DNA from: Capsicum annuum
Taxonomy: Eukaryota; Streptophyta; Magnoliopsida; Solanales; Solanaceae
Direction: 5' to 3'
DNA length: 64,000 bases
Assembly: GCF_002878395.1 (NCBI RefSeq)
Contig: NW_025855829.1
Location: 387,120 to 451,119 of the forward strand
Every line of letters begins with the position of its first letter. The stretch's first letter is position 1. The notes beneath the pieces are model-generated. The model was not told where the DNA came from. It made no database searches and saw only the letters and a list, made by a program, of their open reading frames with translations. Shown one piece after another: positions 54,778-64,000 of the stretch. The position numbers and the translations under genes were made by a program.

Positions 54778-56400
54778 TCAAAGATTATCCAAGCGGTGAA
54801 TATCCTTCACCAATTCCCACTTCTCCTTATCCACATAAGATAAACACATAATGGACAACCTGCTAAGAGCATCAACCATAACATTAGCCTTACTTGGATG
54901 GTAGTGAAGACTCGTGTTATAATCCTTGAGAAGCTCAAGCCACCTCCTTTGCCTGAGATTTAATTTTTTTTGAGTAAACACATACTGTAGACTCTTATGA
55001 TCAGAAAAGATGCCCACATGCACTCCATATAAATAGTGCCTCCAAATTTTCAATGCAAATACCACCGCTAACATCTCTAAATCATGAGTAGGATAGTTTC
55101 TCTCATGTACCTTTAACTGCCTAGAAGTATAGGCTAGCCCCTTGCCATGCTGCATCACAGCACAACCAAGTACCACCCGAGATACATCACAGTAGACCAC
55201 AAACCCCTCAGTGCCTTTTGGCAAAGTCAAAATTGGAGCTAAAGTTAGATTATCTTTCAGTTTCTCAAAACTACCCTCACAAGCATCCGACCAAGAGAAC
55301 TTTACCTTCTTCTAAGTCAACTTAGTCAATGGGGCAGCTATTGTGGAAAAACTTTCCACAAACCTCTTATAATACCTAGCCAAACCTAAAAAGCTATGAA
55401 TATCAGTTGGAGTCGTGGGTCTAGGACACCTCTTAACCACTGTAACCTTTTACGGATCAACCATGATCCCCTCAATAGAAATAATATGACCCTAAAAAGT
55501 TTCAGCGTTCAACTAGAACTCACATTTAGAGAATTTGGCATACAGCTGTTGCTCCTTCAAGGTCTGCAATACAACACGAAGGTGATTGGCATGATCCACC
55601 TCACTCTTAGAGTACACCAAAATGTCATCAATGAACACAATGACAAAAATATCTAGAAATTGATGTAAGACCCTATTCATCAAATCTATGAATACTGCCA
55701 CCGGGGGCATTAGTCAAACCAAATGACAAAACTAAGAACTTAAAGTGCCCATACCGAGTACTAAATGTTGTCTTAGGGATATCCACCTCCCAAATCTTAA
55801 GCTGATAATACCCAAATTGAAGATCTATCTTAGAAAAGAATTTGGCACCTTGTAACTGATAAAATAAGTCATCTATCCTTGGAAGGGGATACTTGTTCTT
55901 GACTGTCACCTTATTCAACTATCAATAGTTAATACACATCTGAAGGGAGCCATCATTCTTACGCATAAAAAATAATGATACGCCCTGCAGAGACATACTA
56001 GGATGGACGAAACCCTTATCTAAAAGATTCGTAAGTTGCTCCTTGAGTTTCTTCAACTCAGCCGAAGCCATTCTATAAGGGGGAATAGATATTGGACGAG
56101 TGTCTGGAACCAAATCAATCCCAAACTCAATCTTGCTATCCAGAGAAACACCAGAAAGATCATTTGGAAAGACCTCAAGAAACTTATTCACCACCAAAAT
56201 AAAATACAAAGAAGGACCTCTCGAGTTAGAATCCTTAACCCAGACTAGATGATAGATATACCCTTTGGAGACTAATCGCCAAGATCTAAGGTATGATATA
56301 AACCCCCTCCCCCAGGAGATAGGGAACCACCCTCCCACTCAATAACCAGTTTATCAAGGAACTTAAAGACAAACTTATGAGTTCGACAGTCTAAGGACGC
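54778..56400 (-). pseudogene. Element F reverse transcriptase and RNase H, broken
   Basis: RT begins near 56230 (IEFGIDLVPDTRPISIPPYR, LKEQLTNLLDKGFVHPSMSL, KNDGSLQMCINY, stop at 55922). It goes on with [20 protein letters not shown] and [20 protein letters not shown]; a frameshift near 55690 precedes [20 protein letters not shown] and the catalytic [12 protein letters not shown]. The thumb (55510-55240) is degraded. RNase H is open at 55230-54778: [71 protein letters not shown]. Confidence 0.9.
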
Positions 56401-56640
56401 ATAGCAGAGTGTAACCAATCCATCTCCAGAATGATGTCAAAATCCACCATATCTAACTCTTACAAATCCACCAAAGTCTCCTTACTAACAGCATACACCA
56501 CACCCCCTATAGACTCTCTTAGTAACCACGAAGTCACCTACCGGGATAGAAATAGAAAAAGAGTCCGAAATAATCTTGGCACCAAACCAAAATACATATC
56601 CATAAATGGGGTCACATAAGAAAAAAGGACTGTGAATTAA
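56401..56640 (-). pseudogene. Element F protease region, degraded
   Basis: Between the end of gag and RT, short segments of the retroviral-type protease can be read in changing frames, notably LDMVDFDIILEMDWLHS near 56440, which matches the WGMNWLYS segment of element H in position. No open frame over 60 codons. The catalytic Asp region near 56640 cannot be recognised. Confidence 0.6.
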
Positions 56641-57947
56641 GTAAATAGCAAACATCTTGAGAAAAGAGTTTCAACATACTAGTCATGACATCAGCCGATG
56701 CCTCAGACTCTTGTCGAGTACCAAAATCAAAAACAAATGTAGAAGCATCACCCTTTCGTGTAGGAGCAGATGAAGAGATAACTGGGACTCTATTTGCTCC
56801 CGATACAACCTTACAACTAGATAATTTATGAGCATATGGCCTGGCTGACCACATTTGAAGCACTTTTCCCTCCCCTCATTATAGAAACCCCAATGTAAAC
56901 GACCACAAAATCTACAAGGGGGACATAATAAAGCCAATTGGTCCCTACTAGCCTAATATTGGGCACTCTGTGCCTTAAAGTTTTGCCACCCTATTGATGC
57001 CTATCACTCGACTGCTTCGGGTAAGGTGAACTAGCTATGGAGAAAGAACCAGAACTCCTCTACTTTTTCTTTAGCCACTTACAACTATCCCTACCACTTT
57101 GTTATTGTCCATCCTACTTAGAGAACCTGAAATTCTTATTCTGTCTTTCCCCTATCTCATCCTGCTTTCTCTTTTCCTTGTTTATCTGTTACAAATAAAC
57201 AACCAACCTAGAGATATCCATGTCCTTGATCAGCAATACAGTCTTGCTTTTAAGAATCAACTCATGGGATAGTCCTAAAGCTAATTTTCTCATCCTAGCC
57301 CTTATACCAAACACTAATTTCGGAGCATACCTTGACAACTGGTGAAATATCAAGGCAGACTCCTTAACCAATATCTTTCCATCTTTCAAATTAATGAATT
57401 CCTCTGTTGTCGTTTCCCTCAACTCCTGAGGAAAAATACGATCCAGAAAAGCATTAGAGAAAGTATCCCACAGAGATGAATCATTCACTCACCCCTTGCC
57501 TAATCCCATTCCTCGCACCATTGGTACACCATATTCTTTTACATATTCACCCCTTCTATATTGGTGGCCTGTATGACCTTTAGGATCTTTTACATCTCAT
57601 CCAGAAAACCCTGAGGATGCTTCTCCTCCCCTATAATAGTAAAAGTTGGAGGATTTAACCTCATGAATAGTCCAACCCTTATGGTCTCAAAAGATGTAAT
57701 ACCAAATGCAACACGCTCACCTGAGAAGTTAGCAATTGAGCAATCATATGAATCGACTGATGAAACTTTACATTCATCACGTCTACCTGAGGAGCCTGAG
57801 AAGGACTAGAAAGAATCGATAAAACTCTATGAAATCAGGGACTGGACCCCTAGACCAAGTATGGATCCTATGAGCGAAGTGTGTGCTATCAACATCGTCC
57901 CTAGTTGGGATAGAGGAGTTTCTATGAACTTTAGATCTTTGAGGCAT
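56641..57947 (-). pseudogene. Element F gag, broken
   Basis: The start is the ATG at 57947 (MPQRSKVHRNSSIPTRDDVD), close in form to the gag start of H. Stops and shifts break the N-terminal half. The capsid part is open at 57488-57189 (FSNAFLDRIFPQELRETTTE, EFINLKDGKILVKESALIFH, QLSRYAPKLV). A basic linker region lies near 57160-57050. The zinc knuckle at 56862-56821 reads CFKCGQPGHMLINY: the last cysteine is Tyr (TAT at 56823-56821). The Ser/Ala-rich tail follows. The leader 57948-58142 to the primer site has no other feature. Confidence 0.85.
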
Positions 57948-58142
57948 GATCTAAAAAGTAAATAAATTGAAATTAGAGAAGATTCCAGGACTTAGACTCC
58001 AAGCTTGACAATAGAACACAAAGAAGAGAAACGTTTTCTAAATGCCTTGTATCCTCTCTCTTATGAGTGTGACGCACTATACACCCTTAAAAAGACTCTA
58101 CTTGACACAACTTTGTGGACTCTCAACTGGAGATAAACTTAA

Positions 58143-58155
58143 AGCTCTGATACCA
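58143..58155 (-). other. Element F primer binding site (tRNA-iMet)
   Basis: The minus strand reads tggtatcagagct, matching the initiator-Met complement except at its last base, 3 bp after the LTR end at 58159. Confidence 0.9.
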
Positions 58156-58158
58156 AGT

Positions 58159-60514
58159 TGAGATGACCCAAACATGGCTATATCGTAATGGGTATCCCAA
58201 GTCCAACCAGGATCAGGGACCACCCCCGATACCTAACCCAACCACCAAATGCAACCCTGAGTCGGATGAATTCCAAACATATAACAAGATTGTGTTTTGT
58301 ACAAATCTAAACTCTGGGATAGGTCTATAACTGTGAACAACCCAAGAAAGTCCAACCATCTAATACACAACCAATAACCACATCAAAACCAAATCAGTAA
58401 CCAAGTACAAGTCCATAACATAATAGGATGGAACAATCATAAATACGGTAAAATGGTATTAGCCACAATACCAATAGCAATGCCAAGGCTGACACCACTA
58501 CTGACACTATCTATACCAACCCATAGTAGTCCCACAAAGCCTTAAATCAAAATTAAAACAATATTCGGTTGGGACATGCCCCCAACCATAGCCAAAACTA
58601 ATGTCTATGAAATTACCAGAGTATGTAAATACATCCAAAATATGAAATAAAGCCTTTTGGAATATGGAAGCACACCACTTCAATCCAATAGTTAAACTCA
58701 AATCCGATCACTATGTAGAAGGTATAGAATGGTCGATTCCTATATCGCGTGGGGATATAGCCGCCCAAAGATGAGTTAGTGGGTGAATGCAAGCAAGTAC
58801 TTAGGATAAGGATAAAATAATGCCAATCTTTAAAATCAAGTAAACAACTATATGCATAAACAATCATACATATATATAATCTATGCTGGGAAAGAAAACC
58901 GGGTTTAGCATTCCTTTAAAACCACTAATCTGGGTATGTGTAGCTAAACCATCCTAGAACCACCCATGGGCTATATGGGTCCAGTGTAACCCCTTGAATT
59001 GTCCTCAATGCATGTATCCACATGAACAGAAGATACCATAGGAGTAGTGGATTCCCGAGTACCTTTTGCTCTCTATGATACATATGTACAAGTGTACTTA
59101 AGGGATTCCCGTGTACCTCATAAGTATCATATATGGTCGGTATGGCTAATCCTTATGTCGGCAAATATGAGTTTCCTGTGTTCATTCATTAGACTCTTAC
59201 CTTCATGGTTGGCTATCACACTCCACCATTATTTCCTAATTAAAACCATTACCATATAACCAAACCACCAATTCCATTTATTATTAACCAAGGCTATAAG
59301 TAGTGGTATCGTCATACCGACTATAGCTTGCAAGCAATGTCTTTAGCTATCCTTTTTAAGAAGGGATTCCTAATACCTATAGATTACATTGGTAAGTTGA
59401 CTTGGAGAAATCCCATGTACCCCACAAATGATCATTATTATGGTTGCTTGGGGGATTCTGTTGTACCCCTAAGGCTTTCAATTAGACCAACTATAACTGC
59501 CAAGACCTTACCATTTAACCATTCTTAACCATTTATACTATTTTGGGTTCCATTACCAAGTTATACCAAGCATAGTTCAATGAAAGTCCAACAATTTAAC
59601 CAAAAACATTCTCATAAGCATTTTATCAAACATGTAGGGGGAATAGTATTTCCAAAGTGAAAACCAAGTACCAATTAACCATTACTATGCAACCAAATTC
59701 CCAAATCACCACAATAATATGAAAACCATAAGTAAAAGATATGGTAAAACCATAACCAACCATTGTAACAAGAACCCCCAACATATATTTGAAAACCCAA
59801 CCCATACAATATTTATGCCATGAAAACAATTCACAAAACATGCATTTAGTTGGAAATACCAATAAAAGAAGAGTAACATGCCTTACATTATGAAGACAAT
59901 GGAGAAAAATCACCTTAGTAAGCCCCAAATTGATCCTATTGATGAACCCTAGCCTTTCTTGACCCAAGAGACTTGTGAGAATTTGAGAGTGTTTTGAGAA
60001 TTTTTGAGTAATTTGCAAATAGGTTAAATGATGTCCCAAGAGTGTTATAAGTCTTGGAGCCTTAAGAGGTTAAGGGGAGAAATGTCCAGATTACCTCTAA
60101 CTTAAACTACTTAAAATTCCCGCAGGATGGTACAACCATCCCATACCAATTATACCCTAGGGTACGAGTGGTACCCCTATCTCATACCCTAGGCCTCACC
60201 TTGGACCCCAATACTTTCCATAATATGATACTTAAACATACGACTAGAGCCATGAAATTGTACCCTAGGAAGAATAGAATCACCTGGACTAAACTTAGGG
60301 CAACATACGATTAACACCTTACCATTCGTACCCTAATATATGACTTGTTTGTTCTAACTGTACCTTAGACAGAAACCATCCAACTTACACTGGTCACCAT
60401 ATGACCAAGACTAACCAAACTGTACCCCATCATATGAGAAGTCCATCAAGTAGTATGATGTCCAGAATCCAAAAACTGAGAAATTTTTCTAAGGTCAAAA
60501 CCTAGGGTGTTTCA
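58159..60514 (-). mobile_element. Element F 5' LTR
   Basis: The LTR of 2356 bp runs from tgagatgacccaaac to ctagggtgtttca. It serves as the key that resolves the split 3' LTR. It carries spaced ggggattcccntgtacc units (59049, 59102, 59405 and 59449), a TATA-like box at 60041-60053 (minus-strand GACTTATAACACT) and a U3 dyad block (60120-60450). No ORF is conserved between the two LTRs; the 137-codon frame at 59626-60039 is not supported. Confidence 0.85.
60120..60450 (-). repeat. U3 dyad-repeat block of element F 5' LTR
   Basis: Versions of gtaccctagg/cctagggtac and catacgact/catatgac recur every 25-50 bp on both strands (ccctagggtacgagtggtacc near 60166, tcataccctaggc near 60183, acatacgattaac near 60304). 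The block begins about 70 bp upstream of the TATA-like box. Confidence 0.65.
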
Positions 60515-62162
60515 TTTACACCCCATGTTGGTGAATTCTGAACATATAACAAGATAAGAGAATATCAATTTAAAGACATTATAATAAGTCTATACCCAAA
60601 ACCAACCATCCATAACAAAATAATCAACCAATACTAGTACCAAAGCTAATACCAATACCAATACCGATACTGTCCATGATTATAGTAGTCTCACAAAGCC
60701 TCTAATAAAAACCAAAGAATATTCAGTTAGGGCATGCCCCCGATCATAGCTAAAACCAGGACCAAAAAAAATAGTAAAGGCATAAAGAAATCCATAACAT
60801 GAAATAGGGTCTTCCAAATTATTGAAGCTCACCATTTCAGTGTAACTCAAAAATTGTCCCTAAATTACCTTATCACTAAGCAAGAGGAGTAGAAGTATGG
60901 CCTGTTCCTACATCACGTGGGGATACTACATCCGAAAATGGTTAGCGGGGTAAACACTAGCATGGAACTCAAGGATAAAGATATAGTAATGCCATCAATC
61001 TAAAATCAGTCAAACCAATGCACATAATCATATACAAATACATATATACATACATACCATCCGGGATAGGGAGTGGGATTTAGCATGTAGTTTTAAACCA
61101 TAACTTGGGTTATGTATATTTACTATCATAAGTCCACCCACAGGCTATTTGGGTCCAGTGTTACCCCCTAAACGACCCCAGTACATGTTAGTGTCATGAA
61201 CTGGATATATCAAAGATGGTTGGGGATTCTCTTGTACCCTTCGCCCTCCGTGATACATATATACATATATAGACTTAAGGGATTCCCTTGTACCCCAACA
61301 AGCACACGATCATCAAAACTAAACCTCATGTTGGCAAATATGAGTTTCTAGTATCCTTCCTTCGGACTCACACCTTTACGGCTAGCTATCACAACGCTCA
61401 TTATTGCCCAATTAAAACATTTAACACATAACCAAACTACCAATTCTAGGAGTCAATTATTAAGGCATTATTAAGTGGTATCATCATACCGACTATAGCT
61501 TGCAAGCAATCTCATTAGCTTATACTTAGGGCATTCCCAAGTACTCTACATATTCCATTATTAAAATCACTTGGTGGATTCCCCTATACCTCACAAGGTT
61601 TTAAATAAATCATTCACTTAGGGGTTTAAAAAGTTATTTGATTTATTTTTTAGGGTTATTGATACCCTAAAGAGGTTATAAAACATGGGTTTCGAGTTGG
61701 GCAAAAGGAGAAATGTCCAGAATTCCCTTAACTTACAAGCTGGAAAAAGGTCGCCTTTGATTACGAGTCAACTATTGACTCGTAATCAATCCTTACGACT
61801 CATCAACATGAGTCGTAACCATGAAAGTCTTACCAAGCACACAAACTACTATCCTTACGACTCAACCGACTGACCCATAATGGTACCCTATGACTTGTAG
61901 GTCCCATTCGTAATCAACACAGAACCCATTTAAGATGTATACTGAAAACCCTATGACTTACACTCCATGAATCGTAACATATCCTTACGGTTTATAGTGA
62001 GCCACTCATACTCAGAGCAGAATCATACCCAAACTAACATATTTGGCTATAAATTATCCCTATGATTTGTGAAGACATTGTACGACTCCAGGATCTAGTC
62101 GTAACCAAGGCAGTGAGCTCAAAGCTCAAGAAATTTTCAAGGGCCAAAATTTAAGGTGTTTA
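60515..62162 (-). mobile_element. Element G 3' LTR, main piece
   Basis: The LTR resumes after F with tttac and the F-like order of landmarks (gaacatataacaagata, gttagggcatgcccccgatc, cacgtggggata, ggattcccttgtacccc). It contains spaced hairpin-like units (61228, 61268, 61529 and 61574), a TATA-like box (61674-61684, minus-strand GTTTTATAACC) and a strong U3 dyad block (61759-62105). It ends about 62162 (ttaaggtgttta). Its LTR partner lies outside the window. Confidence 0.75.
61759..62105 (-). repeat. U3 dyad-repeat block of element G LTR
   Basis: The word tacgactcat/atgagtcgta recurs in both directions. Two perfect hairpins follow each other: 13-bp arms with a 3-nt loop at 61759-61787, and 11-bp arms with a 4-nt loop at 61793-61818. 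More degenerate copies continue to 62105 (cttacgactcaacc, ccctatgacttgtagg, gtacgactccagg). The word is shared with element H. The block starts about 75 bp upstream of the TATA-like box. Confidence 0.75.
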
Positions 62163-62178
62163 AATTCTCCCCCACTTG
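62163..62178 (-). other. Element G polypurine tract
   Basis: The minus strand reads ccaagtgggggagaat, directly before the LTR. The 3' untranslated segment up to the chromodomain end (62179-62338) holds a duplicated aactttctttaacaaagacagaaa-type stretch (near 62242 and 62292) and nothing else. Confidence 0.75.
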
Positions 62179-62338
62179 GATCATTCATTCTCGAAAGACA
62201 TGATAAGGTATTTACCAATATGATTAGACCCTAAACATAACTACTCTTACCTTTAACAAAGACAGAAAACAAAGATACTAAGAAAATTACAACTTTCTTT
62301 AACAAAGACAGAAAAAAATGTAAGGGAATACACATACC

Positions 62339-63720
62339 TTATGAACGATTTTCCAGAATAGGGAATAGGAATGAGTACTTGGACTTTACGTCCTCTTCGG
62401 ATTCCCAAGTAGCCTCTTCAACCTTGTGGTTCCTCCATAGAACCTTTACCGAAGCTACATCCTTTGTCCATAACCGGCGGACTTGCCGATCTAAAATTTT
62501 AACTAGGACTTCCTCATAAGATAAGGAATCCAAAATACCAATATCCTTGATAGACACAATCAGCGATGAATCACCCACATACTTCCTCAACATTGACACG
62601 TGGAACATGGGGGTGAATGGAACTCAAACTAAAGGGCAACTCCAATTCATACGTAATATTATCGATCCTCTTCTAGAGCAAGTATGGGCCAATATTTTAG
62701 GCACTGAGCTTGCCCTTCTTCCCAAATTGTATTACTCCCTTCATGGGAGATACCTTCAAGAATACCCAATTGCCAACCTCAAACTCTAACTCTCTATGCC
62801 TCATATCCATATAGGACTTTTGGCGACTTTGGGTGGCTTTATCCCAAATTACCTTCACATTCTCTATCACATAGTGAACCAAATCTGGGCTAAAAATCTC
62901 AGCCTCCCCAACCTCGAACCATGCAATAGGAGATCTACACCTCCTACCATACAAGGCCTCAAATGGAGCCATCCCAATACTAGAGCAGTAGCTATTATTA
63001 TACGCAAACTCTATAAGAGGCAAATGATCAACCCCACTACCACCCTAGTCAATCACGCAAGCTTAAAGCATATCTTCTAATATCTTAATAGTCCTTTTTA
63101 TTTGCCTGTCCGACTGTGGGTGAAATGTAGCACTAAGGCTCACCTTAGTCCCCAAACCTATCTAAAATGAATACCAAAACTGTAATGTGAACTGGGTACC
63201 ACGATTTGAAATAATAGAAGCAGGCACGCCATGCAACTTCACAATCTCTTGGAGGAACAACCTCGCATGATTCTCAACAGAATAATTAGTCCTCACCGGC
63301 AAGAAGTGAGCTGACTTGGTCATCCTATCCATTATAACCCAGATTGATTCAAACTGATTCCAAGAATGAGGAATACTGATAACAAAACCATATTAATCAC
63401 TTCCCACTTCCATACAAGCAACTCAATTTCTTGATACAACCCTCTTCACTGCTAGTGCTCAACCTTCACTTATTGACACACTATGCATAGCCACAAAACT
63501 GGCCATATTTTGATTCATATTATTCCACCAATAAACCTCCTTAATATCATGATACATCTTTATCAAACCAAGATGAATGGCATAACATGACTTAAGAGCC
63601 TCGATAAAGATCTTATTTCGTAACCCATCTATATTGGGAACACATAATCTGCCTTGGTATCACAAGGTACAATCACTACTAATCTCAAAGGCCATCACTT
63701 TATGCACACCTATATCATCC
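62339..63720 (-). pseudogene. Element G integrase and chromodomain, broken
   Basis: 62608-62339 is open and holds the end of integrase and a complete chromodomain (MFHVSMLRKYVGDSSLIVSI, RRLWTKDVASVKVLWRNHKV, EEATWESEEDVKSKYSFLF). 63023-62697 is the C-terminal core and its downstream part (PLIEFAYNNSYCSSIGMAPF, EALYGRRCRSPIAWFEVGEA, EFEVGNWVFLKVSPMKGVIQ). The catalytic core and zinc region between 63050 and 63700 have many stops; MTKSAHFLPV near 63310 is still readable. Best preserved chromodomain of the window. Confidence 0.85.
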
Positions 63721-64000
63721 TTGATTTACATCAAGATAGGATCTAACACTTGTTTCTCTTTTACCTCAACACCAATAAATGACTTTCCCACCTCTTGAAC
63801 AAACATACTACTATCTTCAGAGTCCAAGAGATAAACTCTAAGGTTAGCCAGATGGTGAACATGAGTTAGACTTTCCATGGATAACCTGCTAAGAGTACCA
63901 GCAACCATATTAGCTTTACTTGGGTAATAGTGCAGACTCATGTCATAGTCTTTCAACAATTTAGTCCATATTGTTTGCCTGAGATTCAGCTCCTTCTGGG
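63721..64000 (-). pseudogene. Element G RNase H end and integrase start, partial
   Basis: The stretch reads [30 protein letters not shown], then EVGKSFIGVEVKEKQVLDPI. This is the RNase H C-terminus and the start of integrase; the frame runs off the window at 64000 (QKELNLRQ region). The upstream pol of G lies outside the window. Confidence 0.85.

Larger units (their letters stand above)
28499..60514 (-). mobile_element. Element F, Tekay-type chromovirus with multiply nested 3' LTR
   Basis: The 5' LTR is 58159-60514. The internal region 53102-58158 carries primer site, gag, PR, RT, RNase H, integrase, chromodomain and polypurine tract. The 3' LTR lies in three pieces: 28499-29100, 40808-41837 and 52748-53101. 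Insertions within it are C2 with D (29101-40802) and Athila E (41838-52747). The 5-bp target copies are tttat and tttac. Joining the three pieces accounts for the whole 5' LTR except about 350 bp (59821-60176 of the 5' copy), lost at the right edge of E. Confidence 0.85.
28409..64000 (-). mobile_element. Element G, chromovirus, partial, split by element F
   Basis: The 3' LTR of G begins at 28409 (tgactcaaaccagg), is broken at 28498 by F, resumes at 60515 and ends near 62162. Its polypurine tract and the chromodomain, integrase and RNase H follow on the minus strand to the window end; RT, gag and the 5' LTR must lie to the right. The LTR start resembles that of F (tgagatgacccaaacc), so G and F are relatives. 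Confidence 0.8.

Noticed and set aside
59626..60039. A 137-codon minus-strand frame in the F 5' LTR as a gene
   Set aside because: The matching 3' LTR piece does not keep the frame, and the region lies just at the U3/R part of the LTR.

Overview
This is a piece of plant nuclear DNA made almost entirely of transposable elements; I found no host gene. Ty3/gypsy LTR retrotransposons of two lineages dominate: chromoviruses with a C-terminal chromodomain and an initiator-Met tRNA primer site (Tekay/Del type), and Athila-type elements with an Asp-tRNA-like primer site and an extra ORF between integrase and the 3' LTR. A tRNA-derived SINE, a MULE fragment and a Ty1/copia gag fragment are also present. 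Long-LTR Tekay elements, Athila and this SINE type together suggest a large Solanaceae genome, perhaps Capsicum; that assignment is inference.

Layout. 1-1.56 kb: polypyrimidine and polypurine tracts, a SINE with target-site duplication (TSD), and a possible hAT end. 1.56-5.2 kb: element A (minus strand; 5' LTR, primer site, gag). 5.2-6.3 kb: MULE fragment. 6.3-6.7 kb: copia gag fragment, cut by element H. 6.69-28.4 kb: element H (plus strand, Tekay), whose pol is split by element B (11591-24899, minus strand, Athila, both LTRs). The 3' LTR of H is cut at 28408 by element G (minus strand), which runs past the right edge. The 3' LTR of G is split by element F (28499-60514, minus strand, Tekay). 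The 3' LTR of F holds two insertions: C2, a solo LTR (29101-40802) that itself contains element D (29241-38682), and E, a truncated Athila (41838-52747). From 60515 the 3' LTR of G resumes, followed by its chromodomain, integrase and RNase H to the window end.

Read as a stack, the order of insertion is copia, then H, G, F, C2 and D. Most junctions are set by TG...CA ends and matching 5-bp duplications. All coding regions are broken by stops or frameshifts, many of them C-to-T or G-to-A changes, so nothing here looks autonomous.

The most interesting signal is structural. In every chromovirus-type LTR in the window, and in Athila B, a block of short dyad-forming repeats sits in U3. Where a TATA-like box is visible, the block lies roughly 30-80 bp upstream of it. 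The repeated word differs between families while position and dyad character are shared. A related block lies before an internal TATA box upstream of the extra ORF of Athila B, and Athila E has a TATA box 74 bp before its extra ORF, which suggests separate promoters for these ORFs. A second class of repeated hairpins, some resembling a tRNA T-arm, lies in the transcribed part of several LTRs.
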